Shown here one piece after another: positions 1-7,740 of a stretch of DNA of 64,000 nt. The notes under the pieces are model-generated. The model ran no database searches. It was not told the DNA's origin and was given only the letters and a program-made list of their open reading frames with translations. The stretch is from Aureivirga sp. CE67. Its GTDB lineage: Bacteria > Bacteroidota > Bacteroidia > Flavobacteriales > Flavobacteriaceae. The stretch covers positions 1 to 64,000 of the forward strand of contig NZ_JADOTV010000020.1 of assembly GCF_015767245.1 (NCBI RefSeq). The letters run 5' to 3'. The stretch's first letter is position 1; each line of letters begins with the position of its first letter. Made by a program: the position numbers and the translations under genes.

Positions 1-111
1 GAGAAAATTCGAATAAAATACTTTGAAAAAAGAGAGAAAATTATGAAAATTGCTGTCGGAATACATAATTTCAGAGTTACACTCAGAAGTCCCTTACAAA
101 ATCAATCGTGA
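1..111 (+). CDS. C-terminal tail of a possible transposase (partial)
   Basis: An open frame enters from the left edge and stops at 109-111, giving 36 residues. The tail is basic and contains EKREKIMKIAVGIHNFRV, which resembles the end of DDE_Tnp_4 / IS5-like transposases, where a helix ending in LHNFR- or LHNLR-like residues is common. The resemblance is from memory and covers only one short stretch, so the family call is tentative. Nothing of the catalytic core is in the window. No terminal inverted repeat could be identified in the 160 bases that follow. Confidence 0.4.
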   Translation, partial: EKIRIKYFEKREKIMKIAVGIHNFRVTLRSPLQNQS

Positions 112-271
112 TAATGTTTACTAAAGTAAAATCATTTCTATTGAATTTCCTTATTTTGTATTTTATAGATAATTCTTCTACTTTTACAAGCATTGTTATG
201 AACTCTTATTTTCAATAAAACACTAAACTTTTTTATAATCAACTTAAACAAAAAAATTAAACTCAACAGCT

Positions 272-1441
272 ATGAAAAATATTCTTTTATGTTTTATCTC
301 TTTTATCTCTATTTCCATTTTTAGTCAAAATACAAAGGAATTAGATTGGGATTATTCTAATTTTTTGAAATATAAAAAAAAGAAAGCTTCAGCATATGGA
401 ATTCCCTTAAGAAAAAATGGGAAAGAAAAACGAAGAGATAGTATACTATTATTTTCTAAAGAAATTGATTTAAAAAATAATACTGTTTACGGTATTGATA
501 GCTATTTAATATATTCTAGTCATGCACCAGCTGTGTGGAATCCATCTAAATTTAAAAGTTATTATAACAGCGAAGGTTTATTGCTAAAAGGTACAAGCTC
601 TCCAATAGAAATTCATAAAAAAAAGAAATACGGTTATATTGAATATGAAATAGAGGAAGGAGAATCTATTCATACTTATGATGATCAAAATAACAAAATA
701 CGGTCAGAATATAGAATTATAAATAATCAATTTTCTATCGATAAATCCTCCAAAGATACTACGCATATAAAATCCATTCAAGATCCTAAAATATATGAGA
801 CTATTTATAACTCAAACAATCAAAAGATAAAACAATATATTACTATTGATAGCACCAGATATATAAAAACAAAAAGTTATAATCCTGAAAATAGAAATTA
901 TTGTTACTACTGCAAACCAAAATATTTATTTATTAAATGGAAATATGATCAAAAAAATAGACTTATAGAACGTATTTCATACACAGACGAAAATGAATTG
1001 CATACCAAAAATTATTATTTTTATGATAAGGAAAATAGACTAAAAAAACAGATAGATTCTACTGGTTGGTACATTTATGAGAAACCTCTTTGGAAATCGA
1101 CAACAACATTTACATATGATTCTGATAAAACAATTAAAACTACTTTAAATAATACAGATTCGAATGGAAGTTACTTTCAAAAAATAATTACAGTTTATGA
1201 TAAAAATAATAACATCTTAAATGAGAAAAGTTTAAATGATTCTCCTGAAAAAGAAAGTTGGGAGATTATAAACACTTGGAATAAAGGAAACTTGATAGAG
1301 AGTAAGACAATAAAGTCAAATGGAATAATTTACACCACTAGATACAAATACAATAATCAAAATCTAATTATAGAAAAATCCAAATTTACAAACAAAAGAC
1401 GTACTCGTTTGACTAGATATTATTATGAAAAAATGGAATAA
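272..1441 (+). CDS. Secreted protein with YD/RHS-like repeats
   Basis: This 389-residue protein starts with a signal peptide (hydrophobic residues 3-18, then a likely cut after FSQ) and should be exported. Its body contains several tyrosine-aspartate turns of the form YDxxNxxI/L (for example YDDQNNKI, YDQKNRL, YDKENRL, YDKNNNI) followed by alternating polar strands, the pattern of YD/RHS-type or MORN-like beta repeats. There is no RHS core cage motif and no recognisable toxin domain. The gene ends three bases before the next small membrane protein gene, so the two are probably cotranscribed. I infer a surface or periplasmic beta-strand repeat protein; its function is unknown. Confidence 0.6.
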   Translation: MKNILLCFISFISISIFSQNTKELDWDYSNFLKYKKKKASAYGIPLRKNGKEKRRDSILLFSKEIDLKNNTVYGIDSYLIYSSHAPAVWNPSKFKSYYNSEGLLLKGTSSPIEIHKKKKYGYIEYEIEEGESIHTYDDQNNKIRSEYRIINNQFSIDKSSKDTTHIKSIQDPKIYETIYNSNNQKIKQYITIDSTRYIKTKSYNPENRNYCYYCKPKYLFIKWKYDQKNRLIERISYTDENELHTKNYYFYDKENRLKKQIDSTGWYIYEKPLWKSTTTFTYDSDKTIKTTLNNTDSNGSYFQKIITVYDKNNNILNEKSLNDSPEKESWEIINTWNKGNLIESKTIKSNGIIYTTRYKYNNQNLIIEKSKFTNKRRTRLTRYYYEKME

Positions 1442-1444
1442 AAA

Positions 1445-1786
1445 ATGACAATAGAAGAATTAAAAGCTGACATAAAATGGTGGGAATCCAAAAGAATAAT
1501 ATTTAATATTTCACTTGGATTAATTGGGGTTTCAACATTATCACTAGGAATTATTAATAGTAGATATTCTTTTTTATTTTTCGATTTATTTGGAATTCTA
1601 TTTTGGGGAATCATGGCTAATATTGCATATTCTTCAGGAGTTTTTCTAGAATTAATCGATTGGTATTATTTCAAAAACAAAATTCAAATAAAAAGATTTA
1701 GAATGTTCTTTTTTATATGCGGCTTTGCTTTTAGTTGTTTTTTGACCTTAATTTTTGGATTAATATATTTTACAAGACCTTTGTAA
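1445..1786 (+). CDS. Small membrane protein
   Basis: This 113-residue protein has an amphipathic N-terminus and about three hydrophobic segments (near residues 20-38, 44-70 and 88-110). It starts three bases after the stop of the YD-repeat protein gene, which suggests translational coupling. No family is recognised. The pairing of a secreted repeat protein with a tiny membrane protein can indicate an effector and immunity or anchoring pair, but nothing in the sequence proves this. Confidence 0.55.
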   Translation: MTIEELKADIKWWESKRIIFNISLGLIGVSTLSLGIINSRYSFLFFDLFGILFWGIMANIAYSSGVFLELIDWYYFKNKIQIKRFRMFFFICGFAFSCFLTLIFGLIYFTRPL

Positions 1787-1803
1787 TCAAATTATAAAAA
1801 CTC

Positions 1804-2415
1804 ATGATAGATATTTTTATTCAAAAACTTAAAATCACGGAACCAGAACTAATAAAAGAGATTCGAGAATGTTCTACCATTACTACACATAAAAAAGGTG
1901 ATTTTATCATCAAAGAAAATGAATACATTAAGGTTTTAAAAATTGTTTTAGAAGGAAAAGTAAGAGTTTACCAAGCAAACGAAGATCGTGAAATTCTGAT
2001 TTACTATCTGAATAGTATGGAGACTTGTACTCTATCACTATCTGCTTGTTTTGAAGATTGTAAGAGTAATGTGAATGCAATTGTTGAAGAAGATTGTACA
2101 ATTTTAAATATTCCTGTTCGATTTGTGAAAGATTGGAATTTTAAATATAAATCTTGGAATAATTTCACCACCAATATTTTCCGAGAAAGCTATATGCATC
2201 TTATTAATCAATATTCAAATTTGGCTTTTCAACCACTAAAAGATCGTTTGTATGATTATTTAATTTCTAAAGCTGAAAATTCAATTGTAAAAAAATCACA
2301 TCAGCAATTGGCAAAAGAACTTGGAACTACTAGAGAGGTTATTTCTAGACTTTTAAAAAATTTGGAAAAAGAAAACAAAGTTGTTTTGGGGCAAAAAGAA
2401 ATAATAATTTCATAA
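1804..2415 (+). CDS. Crp/Fnr family transcriptional regulator
   Basis: This 203-residue protein has the two-domain Crp/Fnr layout: an N-terminal cyclic-nucleotide-binding-like beta roll (about 20-120, with LEGKVRVYQ), a long dimer helix, and a C-terminal winged helix (about 150-203). The recognition helix reads TTREVISRLLK, with R177, E178, S181 and R182 in the positions that contact DNA in this family. There is no four-cysteine Fe-S cluster motif, although a few cysteines occur near 62-80 and 97. A Crp-like palindrome lies just downstream at 2428-2445, ahead of the next gene, so that lipoprotein gene is a likely target. Confidence 0.88.
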   Translation: MIDIFIQKLKITEPELIKEIRECSTITTHKKGDFIIKENEYIKVLKIVLEGKVRVYQANEDREILIYYLNSMETCTLSLSACFEDCKSNVNAIVEEDCTILNIPVRFVKDWNFKYKSWNNFTTNIFRESYMHLINQYSNLAFQPLKDRLYDYLISKAENSIVKKSHQQLAKELGTTREVISRLLKNLEKENKVVLGQKEIIIS

Positions 2416-2427
2416 AAATCATATCTG

Positions 2428-2445
2428 TTGTAACAAAAGTCACAA
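2428..2445. promoter_or_regulatory. Probable Crp/Fnr-type operator
   Basis: TTGTAAC-AAAA-GTCACAA is a palindrome with one mismatch. It fits the Crp-like scheme TGTnA-N6-TnACA. It sits between the Crp/Fnr gene and the lipoprotein gene, about 50 bases before the ATG at 2498. Binding by the neighbouring regulator is inferred from position. Confidence 0.6.
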
Positions 2446-2497
2446 GTATTGCACAATTATCTGCCTTTTCTTTGCATCGAATTTAAACACAATCACA

Positions 2498-3388
2498 ATG
2501 AAACGCATAGAAACATTACTTGTTGCAATTTTTGTAGGAATAACACTTATTTCATGTTCTGAACAAAAAGAAATAAAAAAAGAAACGATAACGCAGTCTT
2601 ATCAGCAACATTCTCCAACAAAACATCATGAGATCGCTTTAGAAGTTTTGGAAGCTAGTAAAAAATGGATCCAATCTTTTAACAAAGGAAATGCTGCCAA
2701 CTGTGTTCAAGGTTATGATTCTACAGCAGTAATGCTTGCGCAGCCATTTGGATTAAAAAAAGGTACTAAAGAAATTTCTGAATTTTGGACACCATTTATC
2801 GAATCTGGAGCTAGTAATTTGATTTATACAAACGTAAGTGTAGAAGTTCCGAATGAAACTACAGCATTTTTATCTGCAAATTGGAGTATGAATGTTGGAA
2901 AAGGAATCATTTTTCAAGAGAAATGGAAAAAAATCAATGGAAAATGGTTACTAACTTATGATAATTTTCAAGTTTTAGAACAATTTAAAACTCCTAAAGA
3001 AAACACTACAAATCCTGTTGGAAGTCATCTTGTGTTAGAGGAAGTTATTAAAGCTTCTATGCAGTGGACAAATGGATTTAATTCTGGTAAAAGCAACATT
3101 TGTGGAGAAGGATACTCTAAAAATGCTGTGATGAATGCAGTTCCTTTTGCATCTATTGTAGGACAAAATGGAATTGAAGGTTTTTGGGCAAAATTAATCA
3201 AAGATGGAGCTAAAAACTTAACGTATCATAATCCAATTTTCACAGCAGCTACTGAAAATTCAGCTCTATTAGAATCAAGATGGAGTATGAATATTGGAGA
3301 AGGAAAAATCTATCAAGAAAAGTGGGAAAGAATCGATGGAAAATGGGTTTTAACTTATGACGAATTTGAAGTATTGAAAAAATATTAA
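2498..3388 (+). CDS. Lipoprotein with two tandem SnoaL/DUF4440-like domains
   Basis: The 296-residue product has a lipoprotein signal ending in LISC (Cys20). Two homologous halves follow, about residues 49-160 and 176-296. Each has a VLEASKKW- or VIKASMQW-like helix, a conserved GYD/GYS strand, a FW helix, and near its end WSMN followed by QEKW, GKW and LTYD. This is the NTF2-like fold of the DUF4440/SnoaL group, usually small ligand binding or ketosteroid-isomerase-like, duplicated within one chain. It is followed by a strong terminator and preceded by a Crp/Fnr-type palindrome. Its ligand is unknown. Confidence 0.75.
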   Translation: MKRIETLLVAIFVGITLISCSEQKEIKKETITQSYQQHSPTKHHEIALEVLEASKKWIQSFNKGNAANCVQGYDSTAVMLAQPFGLKKGTKEISEFWTPFIESGASNLIYTNVSVEVPNETTAFLSANWSMNVGKGIIFQEKWKKINGKWLLTYDNFQVLEQFKTPKENTTNPVGSHLVLEEVIKASMQWTNGFNSGKSNICGEGYSKNAVMNAVPFASIVGQNGIEGFWAKLIKDGAKNLTYHNPIFTAATENSALLESRWSMNIGEGKIYQEKWERIDGKWVLTYDEFEVLKKY

Positions 3389-3395
3389 ATAAATG

Positions 3396-3430
3396 AAAGG
3401 CTTTTAAATATATATTTGAAAGCCTTTTTT
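3396..3430 (+). terminator. Rho-independent terminator
   Basis: Arms AAAGGCTTT and AAAGCCTTT enclose an AT-only loop and are followed by a T-run. It lies eight bases after the stop of the SnoaL-like lipoprotein gene. Confidence 0.85.
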
Positions 3431-3495
3431 ATTGTCTTTTAAAATTTTGCTTCCAACATTTTAGTTTTAATTTTACCATCTCAAATAAAATCAAA

Positions 3496-3702
3496 ATGGA
3501 CACAATCAATCTTCCTGAAGCATTTCATCTAGACTCTACCCTACCTGTTCAGGTTTTTGATTATCAAAATTCGCAAGCAATTTCCAAACAACAAATTGTT
3601 TTAAATAAACACACCATTAGTTTTCTGATGGATGGTTCGAAAGAAGTTTTATTTGATAATTCGCAGTTTTCTATATTTTATCAATATCTGATAACAACTT
3701 AA
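3496..3702 (+). pseudogene. N-terminal stump of an AraC-type regulator
   Basis: The 68-residue frame begins at an ATG and contains NKHTISFLMDGSKEVLFDN followed by SQFSI. This matches from memory the N-terminal cupin-like sensor of flavobacterial AraC-family regulators, in which a conserved FL-x-G-x-KEV strand is followed by an aromatic-rich sheet. It then stops. No AraC helix-turn-helix domain occurs downstream before the fic promoter, so about three quarters of a normal AraC regulator is missing. It may be a remnant left by the arrival of the fic gene. A free-standing small protein cannot be excluded. Confidence 0.5.
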
Positions 3703-3771
3703 AAAAATTCAATTAATATTAAACTAATTTTTGAGTAATTTTTAACTTAAAAATATTTGTAATAACTAAAA

Positions 3772-3807
3772 AACATTGTTAATTTTGAACTACATTTTAA
3801 CAATGTT
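3772..3807. promoter_or_regulatory. fic promoter inside a perfect inverted repeat
   Basis: Perfect 10-base arms AACATTGTTA (3772-3781) and TAACAATGTT (3798-3807) are separated by 16 bases. A Bacteroidota -7 box TAATTTTG (3780-3787) starts in the left arm, and the fic ATG follows at 3811. A protein bound to both arms would cover the -7 box and the start site. The C-terminal winged-helix region of the Fic protein is a plausible binder, which would give autorepression; that is an inference. Confidence 0.6.
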
Positions 3808-3810
3808 ACT

Positions 3811-5106
3811 ATGAAGTTAGAAGGACCACCTGAGTTTAAATTAAATATTAATTACCTTGAAAAAATTTTTCAAGGAGAATATACTGAGTTTATAAATAAA
3901 TCTGATGAAAAGTATTTTTATTGGGATGATTTAAAATACAGAAAAGATGCTCCTTTATCTACACCAATAGAAAATTGGACCTTGATTAAATCATATAGAA
4001 TTAGTAAATATGAAAATTTACAATTTGGTAAATATAAATTTTATTATTTCATTTCTGAACATATATCAAGAAACTTACATGATTTTGACTTAAAATTAAT
4101 GGGGGGACTTCAAAAAAATCCTATCCTCCCTTCAGATAAATTAGAGTTTTTCAAAAATTCATTACTTGAAGAAGCTGTAGCTTCTTCACAAGTTGAAGGA
4201 GCTGCTACAACAACTAGAGTAGCTAAGGACATGTTGAAGTCAGGAAGAAATCCTAGAAATGAATCTGAACAAATGATTTTTAATAATTTAAAAGCAATAA
4301 AATTTATTTCAGAATATATTAATTCGAAAATAGATTTCAAACTAATTATTGAATTACATAAAATCATGACAGCCAATACTGACGCTGAAAAATATTCAGG
4401 AGATTTTAGAGAAGGTGAAGTTTTTGTTACAGATCATATTGATGGTGAAATTGCACATATTCCACCTGACTGGGAAGAAGTTAAACCTTTAATGGACGAA
4501 TTATGTGAGTTTATTAATGATGACAAAAAATTCATACATCCAATAATTAAAGCTTCAATTATTCATTTTATGATCGGATTTATTCATCCATTTAAAGATG
4601 GTAATGGAAGAACTGCGAGAGCTCTATTTTATTGGTTTTTACTAAAAAAAGATTATAACTTAGTCAAGAACATCTCAATATCAAGAGTAATATTAGAATC
4701 TAGAAATCAATATGATAAAGCTTTTTTAAAAACAGAATATGACAATAATGACTTAAATTATTTCATTACTTATTCGATAAAAAATATCCGAATAGCTTTT
4801 GAAAAATTAGTACGCTATAGAGATAAAAAAATAGAAGAAAGAAAAAAAGCAAATTTAGTTTCATATGAATTATTAAATAAAGGGTTAAATAAAAGACAAG
4901 CAGATTTAATTGGATATTTATACTTAAAAAATGGAGAAAAAATTACAATGAATTCTTATTCTGAAAGAAATGATATTGTAAGACAGACTGCAAGTAAAGA
5001 TTTGAATGAACTTATTAATTTAGATTTAATACAAGAAGATAAAACAACTAAACCTTATAAATATTTTTTAAAAAATAAATCGATAATTGATAGTTATTTA
5101 TTCTAA
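3811..5106 (+). CDS. Fic-domain AMPylating enzyme, class II, with C-terminal winged helix
   Basis: This 431-residue protein carries the Fic core HPFKDGNGRTAR at 259-270, matching HxFx(D/E)GNGRxxR with catalytic His259. An upstream helix holds S125-SQVEG130, matching the class II inhibitory motif (S/T)xxxE(G/N), so Glu129 should obstruct ATP binding until relieved. A flap region lies around HIPPDW (216-221). The last ~70 residues look like a winged helix, typical of large Fic proteins. Fic enzymes usually transfer AMP from ATP to a hydroxyl side chain of a target protein; the target is unknown here. It is followed by its own terminator and then an ADP-ribosylglycohydrolase gene. Confidence 0.92.
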   Translation: MKLEGPPEFKLNINYLEKIFQGEYTEFINKSDEKYFYWDDLKYRKDAPLSTPIENWTLIKSYRISKYENLQFGKYKFYYFISEHISRNLHDFDLKLMGGLQKNPILPSDKLEFFKNSLLEEAVASSQVEGAATTTRVAKDMLKSGRNPRNESEQMIFNNLKAIKFISEYINSKIDFKLIIELHKIMTANTDAEKYSGDFREGEVFVTDHIDGEIAHIPPDWEEVKPLMDELCEFINDDKKFIHPIIKASIIHFMIGFIHPFKDGNGRTARALFYWFLLKKDYNLVKNISISRVILESRNQYDKAFLKTEYDNNDLNYFITYSIKNIRIAFEKLVRYRDKKIEERKKANLVSYELLNKGLNKRQADLIGYLYLKNGEKITMNSYSERNDIVRQTASKDLNELINLDLIQEDKTTKPYKYFLKNKSIIDSYLF

Positions 5107-5140
5107 AATCATAGAATTTATATATTTGATAAGTGATTAA

Positions 5141-5180
5141 AAAAAGCATATTAAAACTTCGGTGTTGATATGCTTTTTTT
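5141..5180 (+). terminator. Rho-independent terminator after fic
   Basis: Stem AAAAAGCATAT / ATATGCTTTTT, a 16-base loop containing CTTCGG, then a T-run. It separates fic from the ADP-ribosylglycohydrolase gene, so these are separate transcription units. Confidence 0.85.
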
Positions 5181-5213
5181 GTATATATTACGCAAAAAAA
5201 TAAATCAAAAAAA

Positions 5214-6131
5214 ATGACAACTGAAAAAAGACTAGAACTTGCTAGAAAATCTTTATTAGGAACTTCTATTGGAGATGCTTTTGGAGAGAGCTTCTTTGGA
5301 GAAACAGAAATGATTTTAGAACATTTAAGAAAGAGAAAAATACCAAAAACTACTTGGGATTTTACAGATGATACCATCATGGCAATTGCTGTTTATGAGC
5401 AGTTAGAGAAAAATCAAGAAATTATTCAAGATGAATTAATTCAATCATTTGTTAGAAATCATGAGAAGGATTTAAATCGTGGTTATGGTGCTACTGCTAG
5501 AAAAATATTGAGAGAAATTGGCGAAGGAGGAAATTGGAAAGAGGTTTCTCAAAATGTTTTTGAAGGTATGGGTTCTATGGGAAATGGAGCTTCGATGCGT
5601 GTTTGTCCTATCGGTGCTTTTTTCTTTGATGATTTAAAAAAAGTAAAAGAACAAGCGATTAAATCAGCTGAAATTACGCATACAAATATTGAAGGAATTA
5701 CGGGAGCGATCGCTGTTTCAATTGCCTCTGCGTTGGCAGTAAGAGTGAAATTAAAATTGGAAAAATATACTCCTACGGAATTTATAGAAAAAATTGTTAC
5801 CGAATTACCAGATACGGATACCACTTCAAAAATTAAAAAGGGAATCAAAATTCCTTATAATTATCACATCGAAACTGTAAAATCTATTTTAGGAAATGGT
5901 GTGCAAATTATAGCAAAAGACACAGTTCCATTTTCTATTTGGTGTGCTGCTCATAATCTAGATAATTTTGAAGAATCTATTTGGAAGGCGATTACTGTTT
6001 TAGGAGATCGAGATACGATTTGTGCTATTGTTGGTGGAATTACGATGTTATCTTCGGATGAAAAAAACATACCTCAACATTGGGTAGATTCTGTAGAAAA
6101 ATATGAAGAAAGTATTTTTTACAAGGGTTAA
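5214..6131 (+). CDS. ADP-ribosylglycohydrolase family protein
   Basis: This 305-residue protein has the hallmarks of the ADP-ribosylglycohydrolase (DraG/ARH) family. An N-terminal helix reads GTSIGDAFGESFFG (about 16-29). The first metal site is DFTDDTIM (about 50-57, the S/T-DDT motif) and the second is GDRDTICAIVGG (near 265-276, the G-D-x-D-T motif), together placing two divalent metals. The family removes ADP-ribose from proteins or small molecules. It lies directly after fic but has its own spacing and a terminator in between, so any functional link is only suggested by adjacency. No ADP-ribosyltransferase is visible nearby. Confidence 0.88.
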   Translation: MTTEKRLELARKSLLGTSIGDAFGESFFGETEMILEHLRKRKIPKTTWDFTDDTIMAIAVYEQLEKNQEIIQDELIQSFVRNHEKDLNRGYGATARKILREIGEGGNWKEVSQNVFEGMGSMGNGASMRVCPIGAFFFDDLKKVKEQAIKSAEITHTNIEGITGAIAVSIASALAVRVKLKLEKYTPTEFIEKIVTELPDTDTTSKIKKGIKIPYNYHIETVKSILGNGVQIIAKDTVPFSIWCAAHNLDNFEESIWKAITVLGDRDTICAIVGGITMLSSDEKNIPQHWVDSVEKYEESIFYKG

Positions 6132-6194
6132 ATATTTTTTTTAAGCGAATCTTATTGATAGCTTTGTTAAAAAAACAAAACCTTATTTTCAACT

Positions 6195-6512
6195 ATGTTA
6201 TCATTAGCAATAAATGTAGCTATTGGATTTTTAATTGCAATGGCTTTAGGATTAAGTAAATTTTTAATTGAAAAAAAACAACTAATTAAATTTCTACAGG
6301 AACAAAAAGGAGAAAAAGTCCTTTACACACATGATTTAGAATTGAATTTAGAACAAAATTTATCTTATAAAATTATTAAAGTAACTACAGAAGATCTTAC
6401 CAATTCAAAAAGTATTGTGAGTAGATTAATGAAAAAAACTGGTGTTCAATCTCTCCCATGTGCTTTTAGTTTAAATGAAAATAAAGAGATTGTTTATGAG
6501 ATTATCAAATAA
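6195..6512 (+). CDS. Small membrane-anchored hypothetical protein
   Basis: This 105-residue protein has one N-terminal hydrophobic segment (about residues 3-22) followed by a charged soluble domain. No family is recognised. The soluble part alternates short strands and helices and includes a GVQSLPCAF stretch reminiscent of thioredoxin-fold proteins, but there is no CxxC motif. A terminator begins about 80 bases after the stop. Confidence 0.5.
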   Translation: MLSLAINVAIGFLIAMALGLSKFLIEKKQLIKFLQEQKGEKVLYTHDLELNLEQNLSYKIIKVTTEDLTNSKSIVSRLMKKTGVQSLPCAFSLNENKEIVYEIIK

Positions 6513-6582
6513 AAACTTAGAATTATTCTTTTAGATTCAATCACTAGTACTCGACTTTCTCTAGAATTGTAAAAGTTGCTCA

Positions 6583-6745
6583 AAAATTAAGAAAACCAGT
6601 ATTTTATCCTTTTAAAATGCTGGGTTTTTTATATCTTTTCCACAGGACTTCATCCTATGTTGTCTTATGTCGTCCTTTCAGGACTTTTTATTGTTAATAA
6701 AAAAAATATTATCGTATATTTCAAACGAATAGCTAAAAAAGATGA
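6583..6745. repeat. Terminator plus REP-like block, copy 1
   Basis: This block closely resembles 7567-7740. It starts with AAAATTAAGAAAACCAGTA, forms an imperfect terminator hairpin (6592-6630), then carries a REP-like stretch (6641-6686) with two mini-hairpins, AGGACTTCATCCT and TCCTTTCAGGA. It ends with the shared stretch AATATTATCGTATATTTCAA. Both copies follow a small gene. Confidence 0.7.
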
Positions 6746-6920
6746 GAGAGATTGGTTAGGAATGGTTCATTTTCATCCATTACAATTTAATGAAAAGAAA
6801 GAATTAGAAGTCTTGAGGCTGAAAGTTCAAGAGTAGAATATTATTTAGGAAAATATGGTTCAAATAAACCTTACTTATATATTTTCGTAAGGATAATTCT
6901 ATACATAGAAAAAGAGCTAT
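6700..6920 (+). pseudogene. Frameshifted gene remnant
   Basis: From about 6700 a frame without its own start reads IIVYFKRIAKKDERDWLGMV then HFHPLQFNEKKEL and stops near 6836. A second frame overlaps it and continues as ESSRVEYYLGKYGSNKPYLY before stopping near 6920. The two make sense as one protein broken by a frameshift. No family is recognised. A possible 23-residue basic ORF (6919-6990) follows, ending two bases before the next gene; I do not treat it as a real gene. Confidence 0.35.
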
Positions 6921-6992
6921 GAAAAACAGAATTGGAAAAATTAGTACAATAGAAGGTACTACTAAGCGCAGAAAAAGTTATAAATTTTAATT

Positions 6993-7532
6993 ATGAAGAA
7001 AATTATAATTGTATGTTTGATTTTTATAGCTTGTAAAAAAGATACAAATCAAGTAATAGTAAATAATGATTTTAAGAAGGTTTTAGTTAATTATATTGAT
7101 AAAAATCCTACTAATAAAAATCATAGTGATAAAAACCCTTTTGTAAAATTTAAAAAACCTATTTATCATGTATTTTTCGAAAAAGTTAATACAGATACTA
7201 TTATAGTAGTCAAATTATTTCCAGATTTAGTTCCATATACCCTCATACCTTCTGAAATTTCAAAAGATACTTCAGAACTAGTATCTGAAATAAAGTATAG
7301 CGGATATTTTTTCACAAACGAATCACCTGTAGTTGTATTTGATCCAAATGATTTAAGTAAAAATATAATTTCTAAGAAAAATTTAAAACAAAATTTGCCC
7401 AAAGATTATATTTGGGAAATAGGGTATGCTAATGTGCATTTGAGAAATAAAGCAATGTATTATAAACTGTCAGATTCGAAGTTACAGAAATTCGAATTCT
7501 CCCCAACTGAAGCCCGAATAAATAATCGCTAA
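6993..7532 (+). CDS. Hypothetical lipoprotein
   Basis: The 179-residue product begins with a short lipoprotein signal, LIFIAC, with Cys14 as the likely acylated residue, followed by a charged linker. The rest is a mixed-strand domain with no recognised family. The C-terminus (FSPTEARINNR) is echoed in the DNA near 8840, where a similar RINNH-encoding stretch follows an unrelated region. This suggests shuffling or decay in this cluster. Confidence 0.5.
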   Translation: MKKIIIVCLIFIACKKDTNQVIVNNDFKKVLVNYIDKNPTNKNHSDKNPFVKFKKPIYHVFFEKVNTDTIIVVKLFPDLVPYTLIPSEISKDTSELVSEIKYSGYFFTNESPVVVFDPNDLSKNIISKKNLKQNLPKDYIWEIGYANVHLRNKAMYYKLSDSKLQKFEFSPTEARINNR

Positions 7533-7566
7533 TGCTCAATTCTTTCGAATAGCGAAACAACTATTT

Positions 7567-7740
7567 AAAAATTAAGAAAACCAGTACTTTATTTATTTAA
7601 AGTATTGGTTTTTCCATATAGTTTATATCTTTTTCACAGGTCTTCAAACTGTGTTGCCTTATGACGTTCTTTCAGGACTTTTTAATAATAAAAATTAAAA
7701 TATTATCGTATATTTCAAACAAATTGCTAAAACAGATGAA
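7567..7740. repeat. Terminator plus REP-like block, copy 2
   Basis: This is the second copy of the block at 6583-6745. Its terminator stem AAAACCAGTACTTTA / TAAAGTATTGGTTTT (7577-7612) is better conserved than in copy 1. The REP-like part is at 7635-7682 and the shared 3' stretch AATATTATCGTATATTTCAA follows. The block ends at the start of the next gene, so that gene's 5' region is repeat-derived. Confidence 0.7.

Noticed and set aside
3496-5106. Fic with a small upstream antitoxin (FicT/FicA-type pair)
   Set aside because: The 68-residue upstream frame resembles an AraC sensor domain, not a FicA helix, and the Fic protein carries its own inhibitory motif.
7661-7735. N-terminal extension of the protein at 7736-8206
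   Set aside because: These codons fall in the REP-like block, and a normal membrane signal starts at 7736.
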